Part shown: positions 55,731 to 63,489 of the stretch, piece by piece | Numbering within the stretch: the stretch's first letter is position 1 | Layout of the letters: each line of letters starts with the position of its first letter | NCBI RefSeq assembly: GCF_002355435.1 | Contig: NZ_AP017313.1 | Span: 3,720,001 to 3,784,000 of the forward strand | Length of the DNA stretch: 64,000 nucleotides | Direction of reading: 5' to 3' | Origin: Mucilaginibacter gotjawali | GTDB taxonomy: Bacteria; Bacteroidota; Bacteroidia; Sphingobacteriales; Sphingobacteriaceae | The notes under the pieces: model-generated | Told to the model about the DNA's origin: nothing | The model's database searches: none | What the model saw: only the letters and a program-made list of their open reading frames with translations | Made by a program: the position numbers and the translations under genes

Positions 55731-56689
55731 AGATTTTGGTGATCAGGTTCAGTTCAATGGGCGATATCATTTACACAACGCCCGTAGTGCGCTGCCTTAA
55801 GAAGCAATTACCTAATGCCGAAATTCACTTTTTAACCAAACCCGCGTTTAAATACATCTATGATAACAACCCCTATGTGGATAAATTGCTGTTATTAAAG
55901 GATAAGCTTGCCGGTACTATTAATGAGATAAAAGCAGAAAAATACGATTATATCATTGATCTGCATAATAACCTGCGTACAACGCTGATCAAATTCAATG
56001 TGCGGGTTAAATCATCCACCTATAAAAAACAGCGGATACAAAAGTGGCTGAGTTTAAAATTCAAACTAAAACTGGTACCGCCGGTGCATTTGGTCGACCG
56101 TTATTTAAAAACGGTTGCATTTTTAGGGGTTAAAAATGATGAACAGCCCATTGATTATTATATCAAAGCCGATCATAAATTAAGTAAATTACTGCCGCCA
56201 TCCTACCGGGATGGCTATATTGCTTTCATTATAGGGGCCACGCATTTTACCAAAAGAATGCCCAACAGCAAGATCATCAGCATATGCAATCAGCTAAAGC
56301 ACCCGGTTGTTTTGCTTGGCGGAAATGACGTGAAAGCAAATGGCGATGAAATTGCCGCTCAGTCAGATAATGTTTATAATGCCTGTGGCATCACTACCCT
56401 TGACGAATCCGTATTCCTGGTATCAAAGGCAAAAAGTGTGATAGGTTTCGATACCGGATTAACCCATATTGCCGAAGCATTTGATGTTCCTATTGCTTCT
56501 GTTTGGGGTGGCACGGTGCCCGAACTATTAGGTGTTCAGCCATATAAAGTAAAAGAAGTGCTGATTGCCGGGATCGATCTTGATTGTCGCCCATGCTCCA
56601 GGTTCGGGTTGGAAAAATGTCCGCTCGGGCATTTTAAGTGCATGAATGATATGCCTGAGAGGCCTATTGTTGATTTTGCCGACCGGTAA
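55727..56689 (+). CDS. Glycosyltransferase family 9 (heptosyltransferase)
   Basis: A 320-residue cytoplasmic GT9 enzyme that adds heptose to the LPS core. N-terminal VIRFSSMGDIIYTTPVVRCL (acceptor domain) and C-terminal GFDTGLTHIAEAFDVPIASV (ADP-heptose binding). It overlaps the adenylyltransferase stop by four bases, which fits a heptose operon. A Cys-rich end (CRPCSRFGLEKC) is typical of part of this family. The acceptor sugar is unknown. Confidence 0.92.
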   Translation: MKILVIRFSSMGDIIYTTPVVRCLKKQLPNAEIHFLTKPAFKYIYDNNPYVDKLLLLKDKLAGTINEIKAEKYDYIIDLHNNLRTTLIKFNVRVKSSTYKKQRIQKWLSLKFKLKLVPPVHLVDRYLKTVAFLGVKNDEQPIDYYIKADHKLSKLLPPSYRDGYIAFIIGATHFTKRMPNSKIISICNQLKHPVVLLGGNDVKANGDEIAAQSDNVYNACGITTLDESVFLVSKAKSVIGFDTGLTHIAEAFDVPIASVWGGTVPELLGVQPYKVKEVLIAGIDLDCRPCSRFGLEKCPLGHFKCMNDMPERPIVDFADR

Positions 56690-56794
56690 ATACCCTTGCC
56701 CGCAAAAACTATCCATCTATCTGTACGTTAATAATAAAGCGCGAAGTATATTTAAATAAATCTTCGGTAATTGGGCTTATTTTATTTATTTTAC

Positions 56795-57274
56795 ATGATG
56801 AAAAAATTGATCCTGATACGGCATGCCAAAGCGGAAAAAGATTCGTTCGGGAAGGATTTTGACAGGCCCCTAAAATACCCAGGTATCCAGGATGCAAGGT
56901 TTATGGCCGATCGTCTTAAAGAAAAGGCGATTATACCCCAACTTATCGTAACCAGCCCGGCTTTACGTACCAAAACCACTGCTGAAATATTTGCCGATAC
57001 TTTTCATTTGCCCGATCCAACTACCAAAAAATCAATTTACGAAGCCAGCAGGGAAGCCTGGTTGAAAGTAATCAACGGATTGCCAGATGAATATGATACC
57101 ATAGCCGTTGTGGGGCATAATCCCGGCGTTGCCGAAATTTTGAGATATTTAACCGGCGAAGGCAGGGAAGTGCATACTTCTACCACGGCCCTGGTTGAAT
57201 TTGACATTGATAATTGGGCTGAAGTAACCGGGGATACTGGTAAACTGGTTTTTTATAGTTCGCCAAAGGAGTAG
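56795..57274 (+). CDS. SixA-like histidine phosphatase
   Basis: About 159 residues of the histidine phosphatase (RHG) superfamily. Catalytic LIRHAKAEKDS and the second His in VVGHNPGVAEIL are present, with the SixA-type Arg/Glu spacing. SixA removes phosphate from Hpt histidines, but many relatives act on other substrates. The start is 56795 or 56798. It is separated from the GT9 gene by a 105-base spacer. Its end is followed by a GGTCATT word array. Confidence 0.85.
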   Translation: MMKKLILIRHAKAEKDSFGKDFDRPLKYPGIQDARFMADRLKEKAIIPQLIVTSPALRTKTTAEIFADTFHLPDPTTKKSIYEASREAWLKVINGLPDEYDTIAVVGHNPGVAEILRYLTGEGREVHTSTTALVEFDIDNWAEVTGDTGKLVFYSSPKE

Positions 57275-57275
57275 G

Positions 57276-57371
57276 CATTGGGTCATTGGGTCATTAAGTC
57301 ATTACAAGGTGGCAATCATGTGTCCGTCCCAAGTTCAGCCAGCCACCTTGTGGACAGGTCCGACCGCACTC
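57276..57371. repeat. GGTCATT word array and GTGTCCGTCC hairpin element
   Basis: GGGTCATTGGGTCATTAAGT (57280-57299) is followed by an inverted pair CAAGGTGGC (57305-57313) and GCCACCTTG (57342-57350), then GGACAGGTCCGACC. It has the same order of parts as 54504-54618. Confidence 0.6.
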
Positions 57372-57380
57372 TAATCACCC

Positions 57381-57476
57381 TGTCATTGCGAGCGTAGCGT
57401 GGCAATCTCTTCGTTGATAGGTAAACGGTAGTGCAATAGCGACGAGTTTGCTTCGTCGTTCCTCCTTGCAATGACA
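57381..57476. repeat. 96-base repeat element with inverted ends TGTCATTGC/GCAATGACA (MITE-like)
   Basis: The ends are inverted repeats (TGTCATTGCGAGCGTAGCG against the complement of TCGTTCCTCCTTGCAATGACA). The body contains GACGAGTTTGCTTCGTCG. This GTCATTGCGAG type recurs in many bacterial genomes as short structured repeats. No coding capacity. Confidence 0.7.
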
Positions 57477-57509
57477 AATTAGAACTAATCTCTAACCTCC
57501 AGTCTCTAA

Positions 57510-58607
57510 TTAACTAATGCAATACGTTTTCCCAGGCAACGACCTGATATACCCCTGCATTTCCATGTTTAAAAGGTTCATTGCAAGTAAGCTTGTAGGT
57601 AAATTGGCTTTTATGGTGAGGTCGTCAATAGCAACAGGTGTGCTGCTTTGTTTCAAAATATCAAATATCAATTGCTCTTCCGCCGAAAGATCTATCGGCA
57701 GCATAAATTGTTCCGCTGGTTTCAGGTTATCTGCTTTTTCCCATCCCAGGCTATATGCCAGGTCTGCCACACAGGTAAGCAGTGCTGCTTTATTATTACG
57801 GATCAGGAAGTTACATCCCTCGGAGTAATCGTCTCCTACCCTGCCCGGGAAGGCAAACACATCCCGGTTATAGGAGTTGGCAATTTCCGCTGTAATTAAT
57901 GCGCCACCTTTTATCCCGGCTTCAATCACCACCGTTGCATCTGCCATGCCGGCAACAATGCGGTTGCGTTGCGGGAAGTTTTCCCTGTCGGGGATGGTGC
58001 CCGATAGGTATTCAGATAATAATCCGCCGTTATCAAGCATTTTTTCGGCTGTTGCCCTGTTCTGGCTCGGATACATCCTGTCGAGCCCATGCCCCAGTAC
58101 GCCTACGGTCGGTACATTCAGCTTTACGCACTCTTTGTGCGCTGTAACATCAATCCCCAAAGCCAAACCGCTTACTATGAGTATATTGTATTGCTTTAGC
58201 TCTTCTACCAGCTCACGGCACAGGTGTTTGCCATATTCGGTGGCGTTACGGGTGCCAACAATACTTATAACATGCTGCATGTTTAAATTGGCATTCCCCT
58301 TCGAGAATAACAAAATCGGCGAATCATTGCAGTTTTTCAGGCGTTTGGGATACCTGCCATCCGTATAAAAAATAATATCTATCCCGTTCTTTTCCACAAA
58401 TTTTAATTCTGCTTCGGCTTTGGTAAGCGATTCCTTAAAGTTAAGCTGGCTGATGGTCTTCTCGCCGATACCCGGTACACGCAGCAATTTATAGTTAGGT
58501 GCGTTAAAAACATTTTCGGCATCGCCAAAATGACTAACCAATAGTTTTGCCAGTGATGGGCCTATATTATTTAAAAGCGTTAACGCAACCTGGTGCAATT
58601 GTGACAT
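57510..58607 (-). CDS. dprA: DNA-processing protein DprA
   Basis: A 365-residue protein that loads RecA on incoming single-stranded DNA in natural transformation. N-terminal SAM/HhH-like helices (LLRVPGIGEKTISQL) are followed by the Rossmann core (GTRNATEYG, SGLALGIDVTAHK, LDRMYPSQNR, FPQRNRIVAGM) and a C-terminal winged-helix-like end (VAIDDLTIKANLPTSLLAMN). It is complete and monocistronic on the minus strand. Confidence 0.94.
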   Translation of the reverse strand: MSQLHQVALTLLNNIGPSLAKLLVSHFGDAENVFNAPNYKLLRVPGIGEKTISQLNFKESLTKAEAELKFVEKNGIDIIFYTDGRYPKRLKNCNDSPILLFSKGNANLNMQHVISIVGTRNATEYGKHLCRELVEELKQYNILIVSGLALGIDVTAHKECVKLNVPTVGVLGHGLDRMYPSQNRATAEKMLDNGGLLSEYLSGTIPDRENFPQRNRIVAGMADATVVIEAGIKGGALITAEIANSYNRDVFAFPGRVGDDYSEGCNFLIRNNKAALLTCVADLAYSLGWEKADNLKPAEQFMLPIDLSAEEQLIFDILKQSSTPVAIDDLTIKANLPTSLLAMNLLNMEMQGYIRSLPGKTYCIS

Positions 58608-58723
58608 AAGTAAAGATATATGGCACTAAAATATAAAAATCCTAAGAATTTTAGCAAAAAAAAGCATCCAAATGCCCTTAAAGTAACCAAAAGAACATTT
58701 GAGTGAAATTGCCGTGTAAAGGC

Positions 58724-58880
58724 GGCTCCTGACGGAGCCTACAATTTCAGATGGACAATTCTATAAACAGGCGACTCCTAACGGAGTTAACCAAACGCCT
58801 CACCAATTGGATATTGGCTTCAGCGAAGCCACCTGTTTATAGAAAAATGGCTAAAAAGGTTTACGGCTCCGTTAGGAGCC
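58724..58880. repeat. Structured repeat: GGCTCCTGACGGAGCC hairpins nested in TTCTATAAACAGG arms
   Basis: Three short hairpins occur: GGCTCCTGACGGAGCC (58724-58739), GACTCCTAACGGAGTT (58773-58788) and GGCTCCGTTAGGAGCC (58865-58880, inverted). TTCTATAAACAGG (58759-58771) pairs with CCTGTTTATAGAA (58832-58844). This looks like a folded, non-coding repetitive element common in this phylum. Confidence 0.75.
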
Positions 58881-58969
58881 TCCTCCTACCGACCGTTTTG
58901 AAGCGACTTTTAATACGTTTGCCTCGAGGAAAATTCCTTATCTTTTTATTGTTCATTCATTTTCAGAAA

Positions 58970-59035
58970 AAACTATAAAAATAGTTTGCAAACTATAAAA
59001 ATAGTTTTACCTTTACTTAACTATAAAAATAGTTT
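58970..59035 (+). promoter_or_regulatory. Three BlaI-type operators AAACTATAAAAATAGTTT
   Basis: Palindromes AACTATAAAAATAGTT occur at 58971-58986, 58991-59006 and 59019-59034, with centres 20 and 28 bases apart and the last ending five bases before the blaI ATG. Position, symmetry and repetition match autoregulation by a BlaI/MecI repressor (inferred). Confidence 0.8.
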
Positions 59036-59038
59036 GCT

Positions 59039-59416
59039 ATGCATATTAAAGAATTAACAAAAGCCGAAGAGCAGGTAATGCAAATTTTATGGCAATTAAA
59101 GGAAGCCATTGTGAAAGACATCATTGAGGAAATGCCTGAACCAAAGCCTGCCTATAACACCGTTTCAACCGTGGTAAGGGTATTGGAGGGCAAAGGATTT
59201 ATCGACCATAAAGCCTATGGCAACTCCCACGTTTACTTTCCGGCGGTGCAGGAGGCTGATTATAAAAAGTTTACGTTTGATAAGATGATGAAAAACTATT
59301 TCAACAACTCTTACCAAAGCCTGGTATCCTTTATTGCCGATGAAAAAAAGCTTGACCTGAATGAACTTGATGAATTAACCCAATTGTTAAACAACCTTAA
59401 AAACGAAAGATCATGA
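59039..59416 (+). CDS. BlaI/MecI/CopY-family transcriptional repressor
   Basis: A 125-residue winged-helix repressor (LTKAEEQVMQILWQLKEAIV at the start, PKPAYNTVSTVVRVLEGKGF as recognition helix). The family is inactivated by proteolysis triggered by a BlaR1-type sensor, encoded here by the next gene with an ATGA overlap. Three palindromic sites in its own promoter suggest autorepression. No beta-lactamase gene is in the window, so the controlled stress is unknown. Confidence 0.93.
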   Translation: MHIKELTKAEEQVMQILWQLKEAIVKDIIEEMPEPKPAYNTVSTVVRVLEGKGFIDHKAYGNSHVYFPAVQEADYKKFTFDKMMKNYFNNSYQSLVSFIADEKKLDLNELDELTQLLNNLKNERS

Positions 59417-61353
59417 ACTGGCTGCAATACCTGCTGGAGGCTAATTTATACCTGGGTGTATTTTACCTTGTTTATTGTTTGCTTTTAAACAGGGAAACCT
59501 ATTACCTGTTTAACCGCGCTTATTTGCTGTTTAGCTGCGTAATCTCCTTTGTTTTACCGCTGGTGCAGCTGGGCTTCCTGCGGCGCGACCAATCTGTTCA
59601 AACTGTGTCGTACGTTATTGCTGCACACGGCGCCAATAACTATGATAAAGCGGCACAATTTGCCTGGGCAGATTATTTTACTTTGCAAAACTGTGTGTTG
59701 GGCGTATACCTGTTGGGTGCAGTTATTTTTACTGTCCTGCTCATCATTAAACTTACCCGTTTGTTCAGGCTTACCCGAAGCAGGTCGGCTATGGTTGATA
59801 AGCAGTATAAACTGGTGCATATTAATGACTCCAACTCGGCTTTCTCGTTTTTTAATTACCTGTTCATCGGCACAAAAGCAATGGATGCGGAGATTATTAT
59901 CCGGCATGAGCTGGTGCATATCCGCCAAAAGCATTCATTTGATATTATCCTGCTTGAACTTTTACGGATCATTAATTGGTTTAACCCGCTCATTTACCTG
60001 CTGCAAAACAGCCTGAAAACCGTACACGAATACATTGCCGACGAACAAACAGCATCCTACAAAACCAATCCCCTCGCCTATTCCACCTTCCTGGTAAACA
60101 ATGCATATGGCATCGGCGGGCCATCTGTTACGCATTCATTTTTCAATTATAACCTTTTAAAAAAGAGAATCATTATGCTTAATCAAAAACGATCGGGTAG
60201 TTTGGCAAGGCTAAAATACCTGTTAACGGTGCCCGTATGCGCCGGGCTGCTCTGTGTTTCCACACTGGGGTTCAGTAAAACGTACGGCTGGGTGGTATTG
60301 GCGCCAAAAATGTCGTCCGCCATCAATTCAGTCCAAAAAGTAAAAACCCTGAAATTAACAGAGGGCGACATTGTGGGTTACGGTGATAAAATGACCGTAC
60401 ATGGCAAGCTTTACACAGTAAATAACGTTACCGATGCTGACGAGGCTTATTTGCTGAAAACCTATAAAATAAAGCTTGAAGTGGTAGAGATTAAGGGTAA
60501 ACCAGGGCAGGCAACTCTATTTTTTCCTTCAACAGGGACAAAAGACACCGATAAAAATTCATCGGGCGTAACTTCCAAAGGTTATAAGTACAGGCAGGCA
60601 GGCTATGTGGTCAACAACAAATCAGATATCCTGGTCATCATTACCGAAAAAAATGGTGAAGAAAGAGGGTATTACCGAAACTCCCTCACCCCGGCACAGG
60701 TACATTTTTTGAAGGAAAAATATGGTTATACCTACCCGAAAATGGCAATTTTTGCGAAGCTCCCTCCCCCTCCTCCCAGGCCAGTTGCTCCCGTAGCTAA
60801 ACAAGCCAAACTTACGCTGCCAACAGTAAAGGCTGATGTTACAATTGTTGAACCTGTTGCACCGGTGAAGCAAAAATTAGCGCTGCCTGGTAAACCTGAA
60901 AAGCCTGCACCACCAGTAAAGGCTGAAATTACCATTAATGAGCCGGTTGCTCCCGTTCAGGTTAAATTGATGCCACCACCACCGCCAATGGCACCGTACA
61001 TGCCTTTAACCAATGCGTATGCCGCGCTCGAAAAATACATTGCTAAACATGTAAGATACCCGGCGGTTGCGCGTGAAAATAAAGTAACGGGTAGTGCTGT
61101 TATACAATTTGATTTAAACGCTGATCATAAAATAACAAATGTTGCCCTTATCAAGGGAATAGGAAACCGCTGCGATGAAGAGGCAATGAGGGTATTAAAT
61201 GAATATAACGACGCTATTGACGCAAAGACGGGCACCTATAAAGTTGCCGTAACTTTTTTAATTGATGGCCTGCCGGCGCCTAAACCTGCCAGCGAAACAT
61301 TAAGCAACGACCCGTCATTTATCGGCGAAGTGGTGGTAGAGACCTATTTATAG
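59413..61353 (+). CDS. BlaR1-like M56 metallopeptidase with C-terminal TonB domain
   Basis: 646 residues. Four N-terminal membrane helices flank an M56 peptidase with IIRHELVHIRQKHS (zinc HExxH) and a downstream EYIADEQ. A periplasmic region follows, with a Pro-rich linker (KLPPPPPRPVAPVAK and a second, similar block near 960 bp before the stop codon's upstream third). The last 100 residues form a TonB C-terminal domain (YIAKHVRYPAVARENKVTGS). The fusion is frequent in Bacteroidota. The peptidase would cleave the BlaI-type partner. Whether the TonB part energises transport or senses the outer membrane is unknown. Confidence 0.9.
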   Translation: MNWLQYLLEANLYLGVFYLVYCLLLNRETYYLFNRAYLLFSCVISFVLPLVQLGFLRRDQSVQTVSYVIAAHGANNYDKAAQFAWADYFTLQNCVLGVYLLGAVIFTVLLIIKLTRLFRLTRSRSAMVDKQYKLVHINDSNSAFSFFNYLFIGTKAMDAEIIIRHELVHIRQKHSFDIILLELLRIINWFNPLIYLLQNSLKTVHEYIADEQTASYKTNPLAYSTFLVNNAYGIGGPSVTHSFFNYNLLKKRIIMLNQKRSGSLARLKYLLTVPVCAGLLCVSTLGFSKTYGWVVLAPKMSSAINSVQKVKTLKLTEGDIVGYGDKMTVHGKLYTVNNVTDADEAYLLKTYKIKLEVVEIKGKPGQATLFFPSTGTKDTDKNSSGVTSKGYKYRQAGYVVNNKSDILVIITEKNGEERGYYRNSLTPAQVHFLKEKYGYTYPKMAIFAKLPPPPPRPVAPVAKQAKLTLPTVKADVTIVEPVAPVKQKLALPGKPEKPAPPVKAEITINEPVAPVQVKLMPPPPPMAPYMPLTNAYAALEKYIAKHVRYPAVARENKVTGSAVIQFDLNADHKITNVALIKGIGNRCDEEAMRVLNEYNDAIDAKTGTYKVAVTFLIDGLPAPKPASETLSNDPSFIGEVVVETYL

Positions 61354-61362
61354 TTAAAATAA

Positions 61363-61425
61363 ATCAGTGTAATCACCCACAACCATCGGTGCAATCATAT
61401 TTAAATAATCGGTGTAATCATGTTT
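61363..61425. repeat. Word array, word AATCGGTGTAATCA
   Basis: Three degenerate copies (AATCAGTGTAATCACC, ATCGGTGCAATCAT, AATCGGTGTAATCAT) between blaR1 and the duplicated rsmG end. It is the same family as 20114-20348. Confidence 0.75.
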
Positions 61426-61426
61426 T

Positions 61427-61532
61427 AACATAAATCACCTGCTTGGTTTCAAAAAACTCCTCATCAAAGTAATCTTTGAGGTAATATTGCTGAACGGCTA
61501 AACCCGCTTCGGCAATTTCCTGTTCAAGGTCT
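61427..61532 (-). pseudogene. Duplicated 3' end of rsmG (106-base direct repeat)
   Basis: 104 of 106 bases match 62278-62383, the end of rsmG, in the same orientation. On the minus strand it reads the rsmG C-terminus (EEFFETKQVIYV, then KT and a stop instead of LC and a stop). Together with the true gene it brackets a 217-codon gene. Confidence 0.88.
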
Positions 61533-61560
61533 TCAGAAATAATTTAATAAGTTTGAGCTT

Positions 61561-62214
61561 ATGATCGACAATATACCAGGTTTTAACCAGCCGAGGCTCA
61601 CTATGGCTTTTATTAAGGCCGATGTAACTGAAATACAGGAGGCGCTGATAAATTGGCAAACCCCACTTGTTAAGAGGAATAATAATTCACTTTCTTCAGA
61701 AGAAGTAACCGGCGATTTTAATTCAGCCTATGAAAAGCTTTTCCCAATGACAAGCGGGGAAATTAGAAGATACCTTCTTCTGCCCACCACAAGCCAATGG
61801 GTGGGCTTTATTGATAATATATGGACAGGAACTGATCGAACTTGTCCCTGGGTGTTGGCTGAACGATTAAAAACAGAATATATACACTTGGTTTATAACA
61901 ATACTTCCGCGGAGAGTTTGGTAGATTATCATAGTTTTATGGCGGCCGAATTAAAAACAATCAGAACTGTGGGCGTAATAAAAGAAAATGGCTGGAAATT
62001 TCAGCAATACGGAAAGCCATTAAAATTTGAACAGACAGAAAATTATAATAACAGAATTGTTAAATCCCGGTTTACTTTTGATCAACTATGTCAATTTTTG
62101 AATTATTTTGGCATTAATGCGTTTGATATTAACTTTTACATGCCTGAAAAATCTGCGATTTTAATCAAAAAGATGGGGCCTTATTTTCCTGCTACGAGGG
62201 AAATTAGCCAATAG
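61561..62214 (+). CDS. Hypothetical protein between the two rsmG 3' ends
   Basis: 217 residues, cytoplasmic, with no signal peptide or membrane helix. It has Trp- and Tyr-rich stretches (LLLPTTSQWVGFIDNIWTGT, ENGWKFQQYGKPLKFEQTEN) and a helical end (FTFDQLCQFLNYFGINAFDI). I do not recognise the family. Its orientation is opposite to rsmG. It lies exactly between two copies of the rsmG 3' end, so it was probably brought in as cargo. Small accessory proteins such as immunity proteins look similar in size, but there is no direct evidence for that role. Confidence 0.7.
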   Translation: MIDNIPGFNQPRLTMAFIKADVTEIQEALINWQTPLVKRNNNSLSSEEVTGDFNSAYEKLFPMTSGEIRRYLLLPTTSQWVGFIDNIWTGTDRTCPWVLAERLKTEYIHLVYNNTSAESLVDYHSFMAAELKTIRTVGVIKENGWKFQQYGKPLKFEQTENYNNRIVKSRFTFDQLCQFLNYFGINAFDINFYMPEKSAILIKKMGPYFPATREISQ

Positions 62215-62268
62215 TATGGTTGGCCCGTTTGCTAAAGTTATGAGGTTTCCTGAATGGGTGATCACCCT

Positions 62269-62894
62269 TTAACATAAAACATAAATCACCTGCTTGGTTT
62301 CAAAAAACTCCTCATCAAAGTAATCTTTGAGGTAATATTGCTGAACGGTTAAACCCGATTCGGCAATTTCCTGTTCAAGGTCTCCCCCTTTTAAATACAG
62401 GATCCCGTTAGGTAAAATATTTTTGGATTGCTTGTTAAACTTGCCTTTTACCCAGGGATAAAACTCCTTTAAGCGGGTAACCGCCCTCGATACTACAAAA
62501 TCAAACTTTTCATCCACCTGCTCGGCCCGCCGGTGCGATGCCCGTACATTGGTTAGCCCCAGGGCTTTGGCCACTTCCTGCACTACTTTTATTTTTTGCC
62601 GATAGAATCAACCAAATAAAACTCCGTGTCCGGAAATAATATGGCTAAAGGGATGCCCGGAAAACCGCCGCCGGTACCTACATCCAGCACCTTTTCGCCG
62701 GGTAAAAAAGGCATTACTTTGGCTATGCCCAATGAGTGCAGCACATGGCGCTCATACAGCTGCTCAATATCCTTGCGCGAGATTACATTGATCTGGTCGT
62801 TCCAGAACTGGTATAATCCGGGTAAGCGATTAAATTGCTCAAGCTGCTGAGCCGTTAGGGATGGAAAATATTTGGTGATCAGATCAGATGTCAT
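62269..62894 (-). pseudogene. rsmG: 16S rRNA (guanine-N7)-methyltransferase RsmG, single-base frameshift (probable sequence error)
   Basis: About 208 residues; it methylates G527 of 16S rRNA. The start is at MTSDLITKYFP (62894). The SAM-binding part is VLDVGTGGGFPGIPLAILFP. The frame ends at SIGKK after an A6 run (62592-62597 on the plus strand). With seven As it continues IKVVQEVAKALGLTNV and is intact to 62269 (VVSRAVTRLKEF). It overlaps the sigma-factor gene by 11 bases. The 3' end exists in a second copy at 61427-61532. Confidence 0.88.
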
Positions 62895-63489
62895 CCCTGT
62901 TAAAGCGGTTGATGATATTGCCAAGCAAATACCTGGCCCTGAACAACTGCGCCTTAACGGTACCTAAAGGCAAATCCAGCTGCTGGGCAATTTCTTCGTA
63001 GGATAATTCGTCAAAATAACGCAGGGTGATGAGGTTACGGTAACGCGATGGCAAACTTTCAATCAGTAATTTAAGCTCCTGGGTTTGTTGTTTTTTAATG
63101 GATGTTTCTTCCGGATTTAACACATCGGCTTTTATCTGGAGTTGTTTTTCCTCGCCGTCGTCATCCATCATCCCGTGGATCGACATGGTATTCAACTTTT
63201 TTTTCCTGATAAAATCGATACAGTTATTGGTAGCAACCCTGAATAACCAGGTGCTGAAAGCGTAGTCGGGTTGGTATTTGTCGAGTTTTTCAAAGGCTTT
63301 GGCAAAGGTTTCAACGGTAAGGTCCATCGCATCTTCCTTATTGTTCACCATCTTCAGCACCATAAAATAAATGGAATCTTTGTAACGGTGCATCAGGTCG
63401 GCATAAGCTTTCTGATCGCCCTGGCGCGCTCTTACAACAAGGTGAAAATCGTTCTTAGCATTCTCTGTAAAATTCGAATTTATTTCCAT
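62884..63489 (-). CDS. ECF-type RNA polymerase sigma factor
   Basis: A 201-residue sigma-70 family member with only regions 2 and 4. Region 2: DSIYFMVLKMVNNKEDAMDL and FSTWLFRVATNNCIDFIRKK. Region 4: RYRNLITLRYFDELSYEEIA and LPLGTVKAQLFRAR. No anti-sigma gene follows; rsmG does, overlapping by 11 bases. The glycosyltransferase upstream overlaps its start by 10 bases. This position between an envelope glycosyltransferase and rsmG is unusual for a stress sigma factor and may reflect constitutive expression. Confidence 0.92.
   Translation of the reverse strand: MEINSNFTENAKNDFHLVVRARQGDQKAYADLMHRYKDSIYFMVLKMVNNKEDAMDLTVETFAKAFEKLDKYQPDYAFSTWLFRVATNNCIDFIRKKKLNTMSIHGMMDDDGEEKQLQIKADVLNPEETSIKKQQTQELKLLIESLPSRYRNLITLRYFDELSYEEIAQQLDLPLGTVKAQLFRARYLLGNIINRFNRDDI

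Larger units (their letters stand above)
58608..59038. other. Repeat-rich spacer and blaI control region
   Basis: A 431-base divergent spacer without a convincing gene. It holds three GGCTCC hairpins within a larger inverted repeat (58724-58880) and three operator-like palindromes just before blaI. A 75-codon frame at 58751-58978 is built from repeat sequence and rejected as a gene. Confidence 0.6.

Noticed and set aside
58751..58978. A 75-codon plus-strand reading frame upstream of blaI
   Set aside because: It is built from the GGCTCC and CTATAAACAGG repeats and runs into the operator region. No protein-like conservation or leader is visible.
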